Both the position numbers and the translations under genes were made by a program. The notes under the pieces are model-generated. The model was not told where the DNA came from. It saw only the letters and a program-made list of their open reading frames with translations, and ran no database searches. Positions 33,369 through 41,715 of a stretch of 64,000 nucleotides of DNA are shown here, piece after piece (positions within the stretch are counted from its first letter, which is position 1; each line of letters begins with the position of its first letter). The stretch is taken from assembly GCF_007641255.1 (NCBI RefSeq), contig NZ_CP036259.1, positions 3,908,501-3,972,500 on the forward strand, given 5' to 3'. This stretch comes from Sporomusa termitida. GTDB lineage: Bacteria > Bacillota > Negativicutes > Sporomusales > Sporomusaceae.

Positions 33369-34071
33369 GGTTGTTCAACTCCTTTGCACCGGGGCTGCCG
33401 GTAAGCGCCTGCTGTACTTCCCGCTGAATAGCGCGGTCCAGCAAAAACAGGCGGGTACCATGAATAATAAAAGCGGCAATCGCCGTGGGAATCCCCCACA
33501 GGGCTATTTGTAAAGGCTCCAGGAAGATGCCGTGCTGCTCATAAAACCCTTTCATCAATAAAACCGCACCAAAGGCAATAAAGATGTCTTCACCAAAAAA
33601 GAGACCCACATTGTCGGCCGAGGCCGAAAACGCTTTAATTTTGTTCCGGGTATTTTCCGGCAGCGGCCCGAATTTATTTTCCGCCGCCGCCTCGGCCATG
33701 GGGGCAATGAGCGGCCGCACCAGCTGGGCATGGCCGCCTAAAGCCGTCAGGCCGACGGCAGCAGCAACCTCCCGGATAAACAGATACAGAATCAGGAGGC
33801 GCCCGGTAGTGGCAGCCTTAATTTTACCGATTATAGACAAGGCCTGCTCTTTTAAACCGTTGCGCTCCAACAGGCCGATAACCGGTAACGTAAGCAGGAA
33901 TAAGGGCAGATAGCGGTTTTTCACAAAGGCTTCGCCAAAGATAGTGAGAATCCTTTCCATGGACAATCCCCCGGCCAGGCCGGTGACAATACCGGCGGCG
34001 ACAACTACCAGCAGCGGGTTAAACCTCAGGGCAAACCCAATAATAACGACAACAATCCCCAGAAGAGTCAT
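33358..34071 (-). CDS. DUF969-family permease subunit (5-oxoproline transporter type)
   Basis: A 237-residue membrane protein, first member of the DUF969/DUF979 pair. GLAGGLSMERILTIFGEAFVKNRYLPLFLLTLPVIGLLERNGL and VGLTALGGHAQLVRPLIAPMAEAAAE are characteristic. It overlaps its partner and sits between the biotin carrier and biotin carboxylase genes, so transport and enzyme are made together. Confidence 0.87.
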   Translation of the reverse strand: MTLLGIVVVIIGFALRFNPLLVVVAAGIVTGLAGGLSMERILTIFGEAFVKNRYLPLFLLTLPVIGLLERNGLKEQALSIIGKIKAATTGRLLILYLFIREVAAAVGLTALGGHAQLVRPLIAPMAEAAAENKFGPLPENTRNKIKAFSASADNVGLFFGEDIFIAFGAVLLMKGFYEQHGIFLEPLQIALWGIPTAIAAFIIHGTRLFLLDRAIQREVQQALTGSPGAKELNNHAN

Positions 34072-34116
34072 ATCTCTCGCTCCTTCATTTTTTCTTTATC
34101 GTCTAAAAACCGGCGC

Positions 34117-34566
34117 TCAGCTGCGTTGCTCCTCCCTGACTACAAACAGGGGCTGTCCGTATTCCACAAGCTCGCCGTCCCTGACCAGCACCTCAACGAT
34201 CTCCCCCTCGACGCCGGCCTCAACCTCATTAAACAGCTTCATAACCTCAAGGACACAGACCACCGTATCGGCACTGACTTTCTGTCCGGGTTCGGCAAAG
34301 GGCCGGGCCCCCGGCTCCGGCGCGGCGTAAAAGGTCCCGATCATCGGCGCCGTAATCTTATGGCAGCCGGCCCCGCCGTCCGGGTCCGGCCGCTCCTCCG
34401 GCCGGGCTGCGGCCGGGCCGGCCGTAGCGATGGTGGTGGTTACCGGGGCACCCCCGCCGTCTTTGGCAATCGCCAGCCGGGTTCCCCCCTGCTCCAGTTC
34501 AAAGCGGGTAATGGCCGATTCGTTTATCGCTTTAATAATCTCCATGATTTCAGCAAGTGTAAGCAT
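34117..34566 (-). CDS. accB: biotin carboxyl carrier protein
   Basis: A 149-residue AccB-like protein: a helical N-terminus (LAEIMEIIKAINESAI), a short alanine/proline linker, and a biotinyl domain with ITAPMIGTFYAAPEPGARPF and VCVLEVMKLFNEVEAG. The lysine of EVMK is the biotinylation site; most carriers have EAMK, so Val replaces Ala. GGGGGGAA precedes the ATG at 34566, which overlaps the pxpC stop region. It should shuttle carboxybiotin from AccC to the PxpB/PxpC carboxyltransferase-like unit. Confidence 0.9.
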   Translation of the reverse strand: MLTLAEIMEIIKAINESAITRFELEQGGTRLAIAKDGGGAPVTTTIATAGPAAARPEERPDPDGGAGCHKITAPMIGTFYAAPEPGARPFAEPGQKVSADTVVCVLEVMKLFNEVEAGVEGEIVEVLVRDGELVEYGQPLFVVREEQRS

Positions 34567-34580
34567 TTCTTCCCCCCTGA

Positions 34581-35588
34581 TCAAACTTTCATTTTCAGGC
34601 CAATCGCCGTCCGCAGGGCGGCAATGGCTTGTTCCCGTTCCCGGTACAGCCGGGCAGCCTCATGCACGGTAATTTCTCTAAACCTTATTTGGCCGCCCGG
34701 CTTTATCTGAGCGATCCTGGCAATATCGACCTGGGCAACCTGGCCGATTTTCGGATAACCGCCGGTTGTCTGCCGGTCAGCCAGCAATATGATCGGCTTG
34801 CCGTCCGGCGGTACCTGGATAGTCCCCAGGGCTACCGCTTCCGATACCATCTCCAGCGGCTCTTTAAGCAGCAGCGGCGGACCGGCTAACCGGTAGCCCA
34901 TCCGGTCCGACTGGGGGGTAACGGTAAATACGCTGTCCCGTAATTCAGCCTTACTCTCAGCCGTAAACTCCTCAAACTGGCTGCCGCGCATGACCCGCAC
35001 CGTCACCGGCTCGGCATCGGGCCCCTGCCGTTCCCCGCCGGCATACCAGGGCGGATAACCTACCGGCCCGGGGGCTGCCCGGCAGGACAGCTGCCGGCTG
35101 ATAGGGAGCGCAAGCGGCGGCGGCGGATTAACCGCCAGCACATCGCCGGTCTGCAGCGCCCGGCCCTGATAGCCGCCGATGCCGGCCCGCAGGTAGGTGC
35201 TCTTGCTGCCCATTACGCCGGCAACCTGATAACCGCCGGCCACGGCCAGATAAGCCCGGCAGCCTGACCGGCAGCGGCCAAATTTTAAAACACTGCCTTG
35301 TTTAATATATACGGGCCGCCCCAGCGGCACGGGTGTGTCGCCGATGGTGGGCGACAAGTCCCCGCCGGTGACGGCCGCCAGCATATCGCCTTCAAACCGG
35401 AGGACCGGCCCCAGCAGGGTTATTTCCAACCCTGCTTCGGTCTCGTCATTGCCGACTAACAGATTAGCCACCCGCAGCGAGCAGGCATCCATGGCGCCAC
35501 TGACAATGACCCCATAGCGCTGATAGCCGTATCGCCCCAAATCCTGCACAGTGGTAAGCAGCCCGGGGCGCAGAACAGTAATGCTCAT
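34581..35588 (-). CDS. pxpC: 5-oxoprolinase subunit PxpC / KipA-type carboxyltransferase domain protein, copy 1
   Basis: A 335-residue AHS2-family protein. VLRPGLLTTVQDLGRYGYQ at the start, GAMDACSLRVANLLVGN and VTPQSDRMGYRLAGPP are family signatures. The ATG at 35588 overlaps the pxpB stop as ATGA. In urea carboxylase the equivalent domains form the carboxyltransferase; with PxpA and PxpB the family opens 5-oxoproline to glutamate using ATP. Confidence 0.93.
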   Translation of the reverse strand: MSITVLRPGLLTTVQDLGRYGYQRYGVIVSGAMDACSLRVANLLVGNDETEAGLEITLLGPVLRFEGDMLAAVTGGDLSPTIGDTPVPLGRPVYIKQGSVLKFGRCRSGCRAYLAVAGGYQVAGVMGSKSTYLRAGIGGYQGRALQTGDVLAVNPPPPLALPISRQLSCRAAPGPVGYPPWYAGGERQGPDAEPVTVRVMRGSQFEEFTAESKAELRDSVFTVTPQSDRMGYRLAGPPLLLKEPLEMVSEAVALGTIQVPPDGKPIILLADRQTTGGYPKIGQVAQVDIARIAQIKPGGQIRFREITVHEAARLYREREQAIAALRTAIGLKMKV

Positions 35589-36298
35589 TGGCCTGCCCCC
35601 TTTAATTGCCGGTATTCCTGCGGACAAATTGGCCGGAACCGGATCAGGTCACCGGCGCAGAGCAGGGTCGGCGGGTCGGCGGCGGGACAAAACAGGTCTA
35701 AGGGGGTGCGGCCAATCAGCTGCCAGCCGCCCGGGGTTGTGATCGGATACACACCGGTCTGCAGCCCGGCTATGCCAACAGATCCGGCCGGAATGGCCGG
35801 ACGGGGCGACTCGCGGCGCGGGGCGGCAATCTGTTCCGGCATGCCGCCCAGATAGGGAAACCCGGGCGCAAACCCCAGCATGTACACAAGATACCGGCCG
35901 CCGCTATGCAGCTCAATAACCGCATCAACCGTGAGGCTGTTGTGTTGGGCCACAAACCCCAGGTCAGGACCGAATTCCCCGCCGTAACAGACAGGTATCT
36001 CTACCACCCGGGGCGTACCGGGCGGTTCCTGCTCCAGCTGACTCACAATCGCCTGCAGGCGGGCGGCAACCGTATCGCCGTCAAGCCGGACGGGATCATA
36101 AAAGACGGTAACACTGGCGAACGCTGCCACATATTCCACCAGCCCCGGAAAAGGATTATTGTCAAGATAGTGGCTTACTGCCTTTACCTGCCGGTGCAGT
36201 TCCGGATGAATCCCCTGGCCGAAGGCCAGCGTAACGGCCGTTTCGCCAAACGGCACGATGCTGACAGACGCCGGGCAGGCACCTATGGTTTGTTGCAA
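35585..36298 (-). CDS. pxpB: 5-oxoprolinase subunit PxpB / KipI-type protein, copy 1
   Basis: A 237-residue AHS1-family protein. IVPFGETAVTLAFG, VEIPVCYGGEFGPDL and YMLGFAPGFPYLGGMPEQ with PRRESPRPAIPAGSVGIAGLQTG are diagnostic. It begins at TTG with GGGGTGA upstream and is coupled to pxpC by an ATGA overlap. Works as a heterodimer with PxpC. Confidence 0.93.
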   Translation of the reverse strand: MQQTIGACPASVSIVPFGETAVTLAFGQGIHPELHRQVKAVSHYLDNNPFPGLVEYVAAFASVTVFYDPVRLDGDTVAARLQAIVSQLEQEPPGTPRVVEIPVCYGGEFGPDLGFVAQHNSLTVDAVIELHSGGRYLVYMLGFAPGFPYLGGMPEQIAAPRRESPRPAIPAGSVGIAGLQTGVYPITTPGGWQLIGRTPLDLFCPAADPPTLLCAGDLIRFRPICPQEYRQLKGAGQ

Positions 36299-36336
36299 AA
36301 CTCATCACCCCGTTATTAAAACTAATTGGACGCCGT

Positions 36337-37104
36337 CTAGAGGAATGTCCCTGCCGGCTGAACACCAATACCGGTGCCGGCCAGCGTTTCCCGGATATGG
36401 CGGGCAAAAGCCAGAGCGGCGCTGCCATCGCCGTGAATACAGACCGTATCGGCCTGCAGCGCCACCTCGGTTCCGCACCGGGCGGTTGCCTGGCCTGACC
36501 GGACCATGCGGACCACCTGGGCGACCGCTTGTTCATGGTCGGTAATCAGGGCATCGGGCTGACTGCGCGGCGTCAGTGAGCCGTCGGCCTGGTACGTGCG
36601 GTCGGCAAACACCTCCTGGGCGGTTCTCAGGCCGGCTTGGGCCCCGGCTTTGACCAGTTCACTGCCGGCCAGACCAAAAAGAATCAATTCAGGGTTAACT
36701 TTGTAGACCGCTTCCGCGATGGCCTCAGCCAGCTGCGGTTGTCTGGCCGCCATATTATACAGCGCCCCGTGGGGCTTAACATGCTGCATCCGGCCGCCTT
36801 CGGCTTGGATAAAGCCGGCCAGCGCCCCGATCTGATAGACCACCATATCGAACACTTCCCGGGGCGAAACGGCCATCTCGCGCCGGCCGAAGCCGATTAA
36901 ATCAGGCAGCCCCGGATGGGCGCCAAGGGCCACCTTATGGGTGAGGGCCAGACTTACGGTTTTGTGCATTACCCCCGGATCACCGGCATGAAAACCACAG
37001 GCAATATTAGCCGAAGTGACATACTTCAGTATTTCCTCATCCGCCCCCAGTGTGTAGGCGCCAAAACTTTCCCCCAAATCACAATTCAAATCAATCCGGT
37101 ACAT
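36337..37104 (-). CDS. pxpA: 5-oxoprolinase subunit PxpA (LamB/YcsF family)
   Basis: A 255-residue protein. [23 protein letters not shown] at the start, [36 protein letters not shown] and [12 protein letters not shown] are the conserved metal-binding and catalytic segments. AAAGGAGTG precedes the ATG. First gene of the operon pxpA-pxpB-pxpC-accB-DUF969-DUF979-accC. Uses 5-oxoproline (pyroglutamate) in the known family pathway. Confidence 0.95.
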   Translation of the reverse strand: MYRIDLNCDLGESFGAYTLGADEEILKYVTSANIACGFHAGDPGVMHKTVSLALTHKVALGAHPGLPDLIGFGRREMAVSPREVFDMVVYQIGALAGFIQAEGGRMQHVKPHGALYNMAARQPQLAEAIAEAVYKVNPELILFGLAGSELVKAGAQAGLRTAQEVFADRTYQADGSLTPRSQPDALITDHEQAVAQVVRMVRSGQATARCGTEVALQADTVCIHGDGSAALAFARHIRETLAGTGIGVQPAGTFL

Positions 37105-37143
37105 ATCTGTTCACTCCTTTTTTGTTGCACCTGGCTCGGCATA

Positions 37144-37196
37144 CAAAAAAGGCACATCAAACAAATATAACTCTGTTTGAAGCGCCTTTGCTTCTT
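37144..37196 (-). terminator. attenuator-like hairpin in the pxpA leader
   Basis: Minus strand AAAGGCGCTTCAAACA pairs with TGTTTGATGTGCCTTT (one wobble, one mismatch), followed by TTTTG. It lies 40 bases before pxpA, beyond the terminator of the preceding operon, so it may attenuate pxpA transcription. Confidence 0.5.
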
Positions 37197-37262
37197 ACAA
37201 CATCTCATTATTTTTATGTGTTTTATCATACCACTGTAAACCGGCCAGGTAAAATTGAAAAA

Positions 37263-37294
37263 TTAAATAGGGCAGTTCAATTTTCTTGAACTGC
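37263..37294 (-). terminator. terminator of the second pxpB-pxpC operon
   Basis: GGGCAGTTCAA and TTGAACTGCCC pair around five bases, then TATTTAATTTTT on the minus strand, directly past the pxpC2 stop. Confidence 0.85.
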
Positions 37295-37297
37295 CCG

Positions 37298-38236
37298 TTA
37301 ACGGCCTCTGGCCAGCGCTTGCAACAGGCGCTCTGCATATTGCAGCTCGGCAATGGCCTCAGACTCGGCCACAGCGGTAAACCGGATCTTATCACCGGTC
37401 CTGGCCTGGGCCAGTCTGGCTAAATCCACCTGAATCACATAGGCAATTTTGGCAAAACCCCGGGTAGTTTGATGATCGGCGGTAACAATATAAGGCATAC
37501 CGCTGGACGGTATTTGCACAGCCCCAAGGCCGACGGCATCAGAAACAATATCAGCCTCTTTGCCAATCGGTATAATCTTGGGTCCTGTCAGGGAATAGCC
37601 GGCCCGGTCCGACTGACTGCCGACCACATAGGTACTGGCATAAAAGGTGTCAATCGCCGTACTGGTAAACATCGTGTCCTGCGGCCCCGGGATCACCCGC
37701 AAGGTCAGCTCCGGCCCATACCGCCTGATAAATTGCCCGGGCACCCGCCGGGGAACAGCCGGGCCGGCAGAGCCTGTCCCCACATATAAGACATCGCCCT
37801 GGCGCAAAGGCCGGCCCTCATACCCCCCGATTCCGGCCCGCACATAGGTTGACCGGCTGCCGAGCACAGACGGTACAGCAATGCCCCCGCACACCGCCAG
37901 ATAGGTGCGAAAGCCGCTGGTCACAGCCTCAAACCGGAGCTCCCCCTGGCGGGGAACAATAAAGGACGACCAGTTGGTAATTGGCCTGCCGCCAAGCCTG
38001 CCCTGCATATCGGCCCCGCAAACAGCAACAAACTGCTCCTCATCAAATTTAAACGCTGCCCCCCGGTGCGTCATCTCGATAACGGCGGCATTGTCCGGGT
38101 TGCCTGCCAGCAGATTGGCCAGCCGGTAAGCATATCTGTCCATAGCCCCCGCCACAGGCATTCCGTACGCCTGATACCCCCAGCGTCCGCCATCCTGGAC
38201 TGTGGTAAAGTCCCCCGGCAACAGCGTGGTAATCAT
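37298..38236 (-). CDS. PxpC/KipA-type protein, copy 2
   Basis: A 312-residue paralogue of the PxpC at 34581. LLPGDFTTVQDGGRWGYQAYGMPVAGAMDRYAYRLANLL and VVGSQSDRAGYSLTGPKI are the same signatures; overall sequence is clearly different, so it is an old duplicate or a separate acquisition. It overlaps copy 2 of pxpB as ATGA. No PxpA, BCCP or BC gene accompanies this pair. Confidence 0.92.
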   Translation of the reverse strand: MITTLLPGDFTTVQDGGRWGYQAYGMPVAGAMDRYAYRLANLLAGNPDNAAVIEMTHRGAAFKFDEEQFVAVCGADMQGRLGGRPITNWSSFIVPRQGELRFEAVTSGFRTYLAVCGGIAVPSVLGSRSTYVRAGIGGYEGRPLRQGDVLYVGTGSAGPAVPRRVPGQFIRRYGPELTLRVIPGPQDTMFTSTAIDTFYASTYVVGSQSDRAGYSLTGPKIIPIGKEADIVSDAVGLGAVQIPSSGMPYIVTADHQTTRGFAKIAYVIQVDLARLAQARTGDKIRFTAVAESEAIAELQYAERLLQALARGR

Positions 38237-38994
38237 ATTTGTTCACACCTTTTATCCGCAATAATGGTTTCCAGTTGATAGACACCGGCAGCAACAGCCC
38301 GGCGGATGGCAAAATAGTCATCAATCCCAATGCTGGTAAATTGTACATAGTCGCCGGCAGCAACAAGGAACGGTTTGCTGCGCTGCGGGGCAAAAGCTTT
38401 GAGGGGAGTGCGGCCGATAAGCCACCATTCGCCCGTACTTTCGATCGGGTAAAAACCGGTTTGATTACCGCCAATGCCCACAGAACCAGCCGGTACCTTG
38501 TTGCGCGGTGTTTCCTGCCGCGGTACCTCAAGCTGAGCCGGCAGGCCGCCCAGATAAGGAAAGCCGGGCGTAAACCCCAGCATATACACCAGATAGGGTT
38601 GCCCGGTATGCGCTGTAATCACTTCCCGGACCGACAGACCGGTATACCTGGCGACGAAATCCAGGTCCGGCCCCAGCACACCGCCATAACAAACAGGCAC
38701 ATTGACAATACGGGCTGGTAAGCTCAGCATGGTCACCGGGTTCAGCCGGGCCAGCAGCGTCTCAACAAGTTCAGTTAAATCCTGCCGGCTGAGAATTAAA
38801 GGATCAAAATAAATACTGACAGAACGGTAGGTGGGCACAACCTCCCGGATACCACCCTGGTTTAAGTCCAGCAGCAAGCTTGTCAGCTGCAGGACCAAAG
38901 CATTGATTGCCGGCGAAATAACGGTGCCAAACTCCACGACAAGTCCGTACTCACCGGCCAATTGCAGTTTAACAGCCTCGGGAAACACCTTCAT
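38233..38994 (-). CDS. PxpB/KipI-type protein, copy 2
   Basis: A 253-residue paralogue of PxpB at 35585. VEFGTVISPAINALV at the start, VPVCYGGVLGPDLDFVARYTG and YMLGFTPGFPYLGGLPAQL with PRQETPRNKVPAGSVGIGGNQTG confirm the family. It begins 17 bases after the LysR gene, so regulator and pair form one operon. A partner for the first-copy subunits, or an enzyme for another lactam or urea-like compound, are both possible. Confidence 0.92.
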   Translation of the reverse strand: MKVFPEAVKLQLAGEYGLVVEFGTVISPAINALVLQLTSLLLDLNQGGIREVVPTYRSVSIYFDPLILSRQDLTELVETLLARLNPVTMLSLPARIVNVPVCYGGVLGPDLDFVARYTGLSVREVITAHTGQPYLVYMLGFTPGFPYLGGLPAQLEVPRQETPRNKVPAGSVGIGGNQTGFYPIESTGEWWLIGRTPLKAFAPQRSKPFLVAAGDYVQFTSIGIDDYFAIRRAVAAGVYQLETIIADKRCEQI

Positions 38995-39011
38995 GCCGCC
39001 ATCAACTCACT

Positions 39012-39899
39012 TCACTTAAGTAATCTTTCCTGCACTAATTTTATAAACGCCCGTATGGCATGGGAGTGCCATTTATCTTTATGATACACCAGATAAGCAC
39101 CGGTCTTAAGGTCAGGTCCCTGCCACGGCAAGGCCGCCAGCAGGCCTGTTTCAATCTCTTTTTTGACAGCGATAAGCGGCAGTATGGCTATACCCAGATT
39201 AGCAATGACAAATTGTTTGATGGTTTGAATCTGACCTATTTCCAGCACCGTCCGGGCCTGAACATCGGTTTTAGCCAGGATCTCTTCCAATACCCGCCGG
39301 TAACTGCTGCCGGCATCGGTAAAAACAAAAGTCTGCCCCTGCAAATCTTTTACCCTTACTTTTTTCTGCCTGGCAAGCCGGTGCTGCGGCGCCGCCACCA
39401 TAACTACCGGTTCGGGCCAGAGCAGCTGGCCGACCAAATCGGCGTCTTTGATATTCTTTTCCAGGAAAAAGGCCAGGTCCATCATGTTTTTTCTTAGTAA
39501 CAGCCGAAAATCGCTGGCAATACCCAGTTTCAGCTTCAGGCCGACATCAGGGTATAGTGAAGCATATTCTTTCAATACATCAGTTAAATAATACACACAC
39601 AATGATTCAGGCATACCGATGATAACCGGCCCGCGGGGCACTGCAAAATTATCAAACTCATTTTTGGCGTCATCGGCCAGCTTGGCAATCTGCTCGGCAT
39701 AATCATACAGCCTTTCCCCATCCGTTGTCAGCATCAGCTGATGCCCAAACCGTTCGAACAAAGCGGTAGCCAGTTCTTTTTCCAGTAATTGAATATGGGT
39801 AGTGACTGTGGATTGGGTATAGCCCAAAAACTGGGCGGCCTGTGAGAAACTGCCCAGTTTTACAATCGTGATAAACGTCTTTAATTGCCGGATTTCCAA
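39012..39899 (-). CDS. LysR-family transcriptional regulator
   Basis: A 295-residue regulator: helix-turn-helix at residues 1-60 (EIRQLKTFITIVKLGSFSQAAQFLGYTQSTVTTHIQLLE) and an effector domain opening GPVIIGMPESLCVYYL. An in-frame ATG at 39944 lies inside the terminator hairpin of the upstream XRE gene, whereas TTG at 39899 has AGAGG upstream and yields M-E-I-R-Q-L, so TTG is chosen. Co-transcribed with pxpB2-pxpC2, which it probably controls. Confidence 0.9.
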   Translation of the reverse strand: MEIRQLKTFITIVKLGSFSQAAQFLGYTQSTVTTHIQLLEKELATALFERFGHQLMLTTDGERLYDYAEQIAKLADDAKNEFDNFAVPRGPVIIGMPESLCVYYLTDVLKEYASLYPDVGLKLKLGIASDFRLLLRKNMMDLAFFLEKNIKDADLVGQLLWPEPVVMVAAPQHRLARQKKVRVKDLQGQTFVFTDAGSSYRRVLEEILAKTDVQARTVLEIGQIQTIKQFVIANLGIAILPLIAVKKEIETGLLAALPWQGPDLKTGAYLVYHKDKWHSHAIRAFIKLVQERLLK

Positions 39900-39931
39900 A
39901 AAATCAGCCCTCTTTCTGCCAACAGCTAAGG

Positions 39932-39974
39932 AAAAAGTACCCATATACCTACCGGCTAGTAGGTTATGGGTACT
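39932..39974 (-). terminator. terminator of the XRE gene
   Basis: Minus strand GTACCCATAACCTAC and GTAGGTATATGGGTAC pair with one bulged base around TAGCCG, then TTTTTCCTT. Confidence 0.85.
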
Positions 39975-40010
39975 TTCTATGCAGCGTGGACTATGTCCTG
40001 CTAAAAAAAT

Positions 40011-40289
40011 CTATTTTGTCCGCCCTATGGCGCAAAACCGGCCGCAGCCAAAGTTTTTAATATAAACAGTACTGCCGTCCTCATCCTGCACAGCCAGACA
40101 ATCCCCCACCAGGTCCGGCACTGTAGCCTTCAGCAGTACTGCCATCCTTGTAATAAGCCCCTTCCCCGGGCGCCAGCGGTCAGCTTCATAATGTTCGATC
40201 GCCGCCGCCGACACGCCCATAGCCTCTGCCAGTTCTTCCCGGGTCAGGCCGCAGCGTTCGCGCAACATCCGGATCCTTTCCCCGATCAT
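40011..40289 (-). CDS. XRE-family helix-turn-helix protein, 92 residues
   Basis: Residues 3-60 are a Cro/CI-type helix-turn-helix (IGERIRMLRERCGLTREELAEAMGVSAAAIEHYEADR). The tail CLAVQDEDGSTVYIKNFGCGRFCAIGRTK has three cysteines that could bind a metal or be redox active. AGAGGGGAC precedes the ATG. It has its own terminator. Target unknown. Confidence 0.85.
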   Translation of the reverse strand: MIGERIRMLRERCGLTREELAEAMGVSAAAIEHYEADRWRPGKGLITRMAVLLKATVPDLVGDCLAVQDEDGSTVYIKNFGCGRFCAIGRTK

Positions 40290-40584
40290 ATCGTCCCCTC
40301 TTTATTCTCCGCGCTTTTTTGTAATCCTCTGAGTTTTTTCTCCAGATTATCAGCCACTATATATTTCCACCCGTTTGCGGTTTTAGTACTTATATCACTA
40401 TTATTTAACTATACTCGCAGCGGTAATAAAAAGAAAGTGCTGATTAACGCAACGGCAGTGCAAGGCGCAGGCTGGCCTGGCATTACCGGGCATTGCCCCT
40501 GTGTTTCTCAGATTATCTCGATAATGCTTCTTGTTTCAGCCTGTTGCCCAGGTGCCGGCCATGGTTGACCTGACGGCTTTTACA
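40290..40584. other. intergenic, no gene seen
   Basis: 295 bases between the XRE and EamA genes. AT-rich at the left end, presumably holding the XRE promoter. No convincing open frame or hairpin. Confidence 0.5.
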
Positions 40585-41514
40585 TCATGATTTTTCGGCA
40601 ACCAGCTTTTGGCTGCCGACAGCCGGCTGCTTGCGTGCCGCCCAAATACCGCCGCAGATAATAAACAAACCGCCGATAATGTGGGGGCTGCCGATTGCTT
40701 CGTCTAAAAATAAAGCGCCGAGTAATGCCCCATACAGGGGCAGCGTATTGTAAAAAACCATGGCCCCGCTCGGACCAAGGCGGGCGACGCCGGCATTCCA
40801 GGCGTAAAAGCCGATAGCCGCAGGGACAATACCTAAATAAACCGTAATCAGAAGTAATCCGGCGTCAATACTAACAGGAATCCTTTGCAATTCCACGCCG
40901 GCCAGCAGGCAAAGCACCGGCAAGCCGATAAACATGGAAAAAGCCGTAGCCGATATGGAAGAACGGTAGCGCATAACCCTGCTGCTAATAACAGAATAAA
41001 GGCCCCAGACGGCAACTGCAATCAGGATAATAAGATCGCCCCTGTTAAATTGCGCAGTCTGCCAAAAGGCTAAGGACCCGCCGGAGATCAAAACCAATAC
41101 GCCGATCAAGGCAAGTATGGCCCCGCCAATCTGCCGTTTGGACATCGGCTCTTTAATCAGCCAGGTTGCAAAGAGGCCGGTCAACAGCGGTGCTAAGCCA
41201 TTAATAATAGTACTATTAACGGCGGTGGTGTAGTGTAGTCCCCAATACAGAATCGGTGAAAAAAGCACGATGCCGGTTAAGGCCATCGCCGCCAGCAGCG
41301 GCCAGTCCTTGCCTGCCTGTCGATCTGCCGGCGGCTGTTGCCGGAGTATTACCGCAAATATAAGTGACGCAATAAGAAATCTGGCGCTGGAAATCGTAAT
41401 CGGGCCAATAGAATCTTTCAATAAACGTCCTAAAGCTATATTGGAGGCCCAGAGTAAAGTGGCCAAATTTACACAACTAATCCCGATAATCTGGTTTATC
41501 CTTGCCTGCTTCAT
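40585..41514 (-). CDS. EamA-family (DMT) transporter
   Basis: A 309-residue membrane protein with ten predicted helices in two EamA repeats. NLATLLWASNIALGRLLKDSIGPITISSARFLIASLIF and LALIGVLVLISGG mark the first repeat, and VPAAIGFYAWNAGVARLGPSGAMVFYNTLPLYGALLG the second. Likely exporter or importer of a small metabolite; substrate unknown. Confidence 0.9.
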   Translation of the reverse strand: MKQARINQIIGISCVNLATLLWASNIALGRLLKDSIGPITISSARFLIASLIFAVILRQQPPADRQAGKDWPLLAAMALTGIVLFSPILYWGLHYTTAVNSTIINGLAPLLTGLFATWLIKEPMSKRQIGGAILALIGVLVLISGGSLAFWQTAQFNRGDLIILIAVAVWGLYSVISSRVMRYRSSISATAFSMFIGLPVLCLLAGVELQRIPVSIDAGLLLITVYLGIVPAAIGFYAWNAGVARLGPSGAMVFYNTLPLYGALLGALFLDEAIGSPHIIGGLFIICGGIWAARKQPAVGSQKLVAEKS

Positions 41515-41666
41515 ATACCAACCTGCCTTTGCTGTTCAGTGAGATTACTTGCCGGGCTGCCTGCAGCGCTTACCAAAATTATAGCAAATTCCTGGCGAAT
41601 TCCTATACCTTGGCCGAATTAAACTTTGGTTACCGTATGGATCTTTTCCCGTCTCGACAAAATTAA

Positions 41667-41692
41667 ACAGGACTGCTCTACGGCGGTCCTGT
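41667..41692 (-). terminator. terminator of the arginase gene
   Basis: ACAGGAC and GTCCTGT pair around a GC-rich inner loop, followed on the minus strand by TTTAATTTT; 24 bases past the arginase stop. Confidence 0.7.
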
Positions 41693-41715
41693 TTCTCTCT
41701 GCCTAAATAGCTGTT

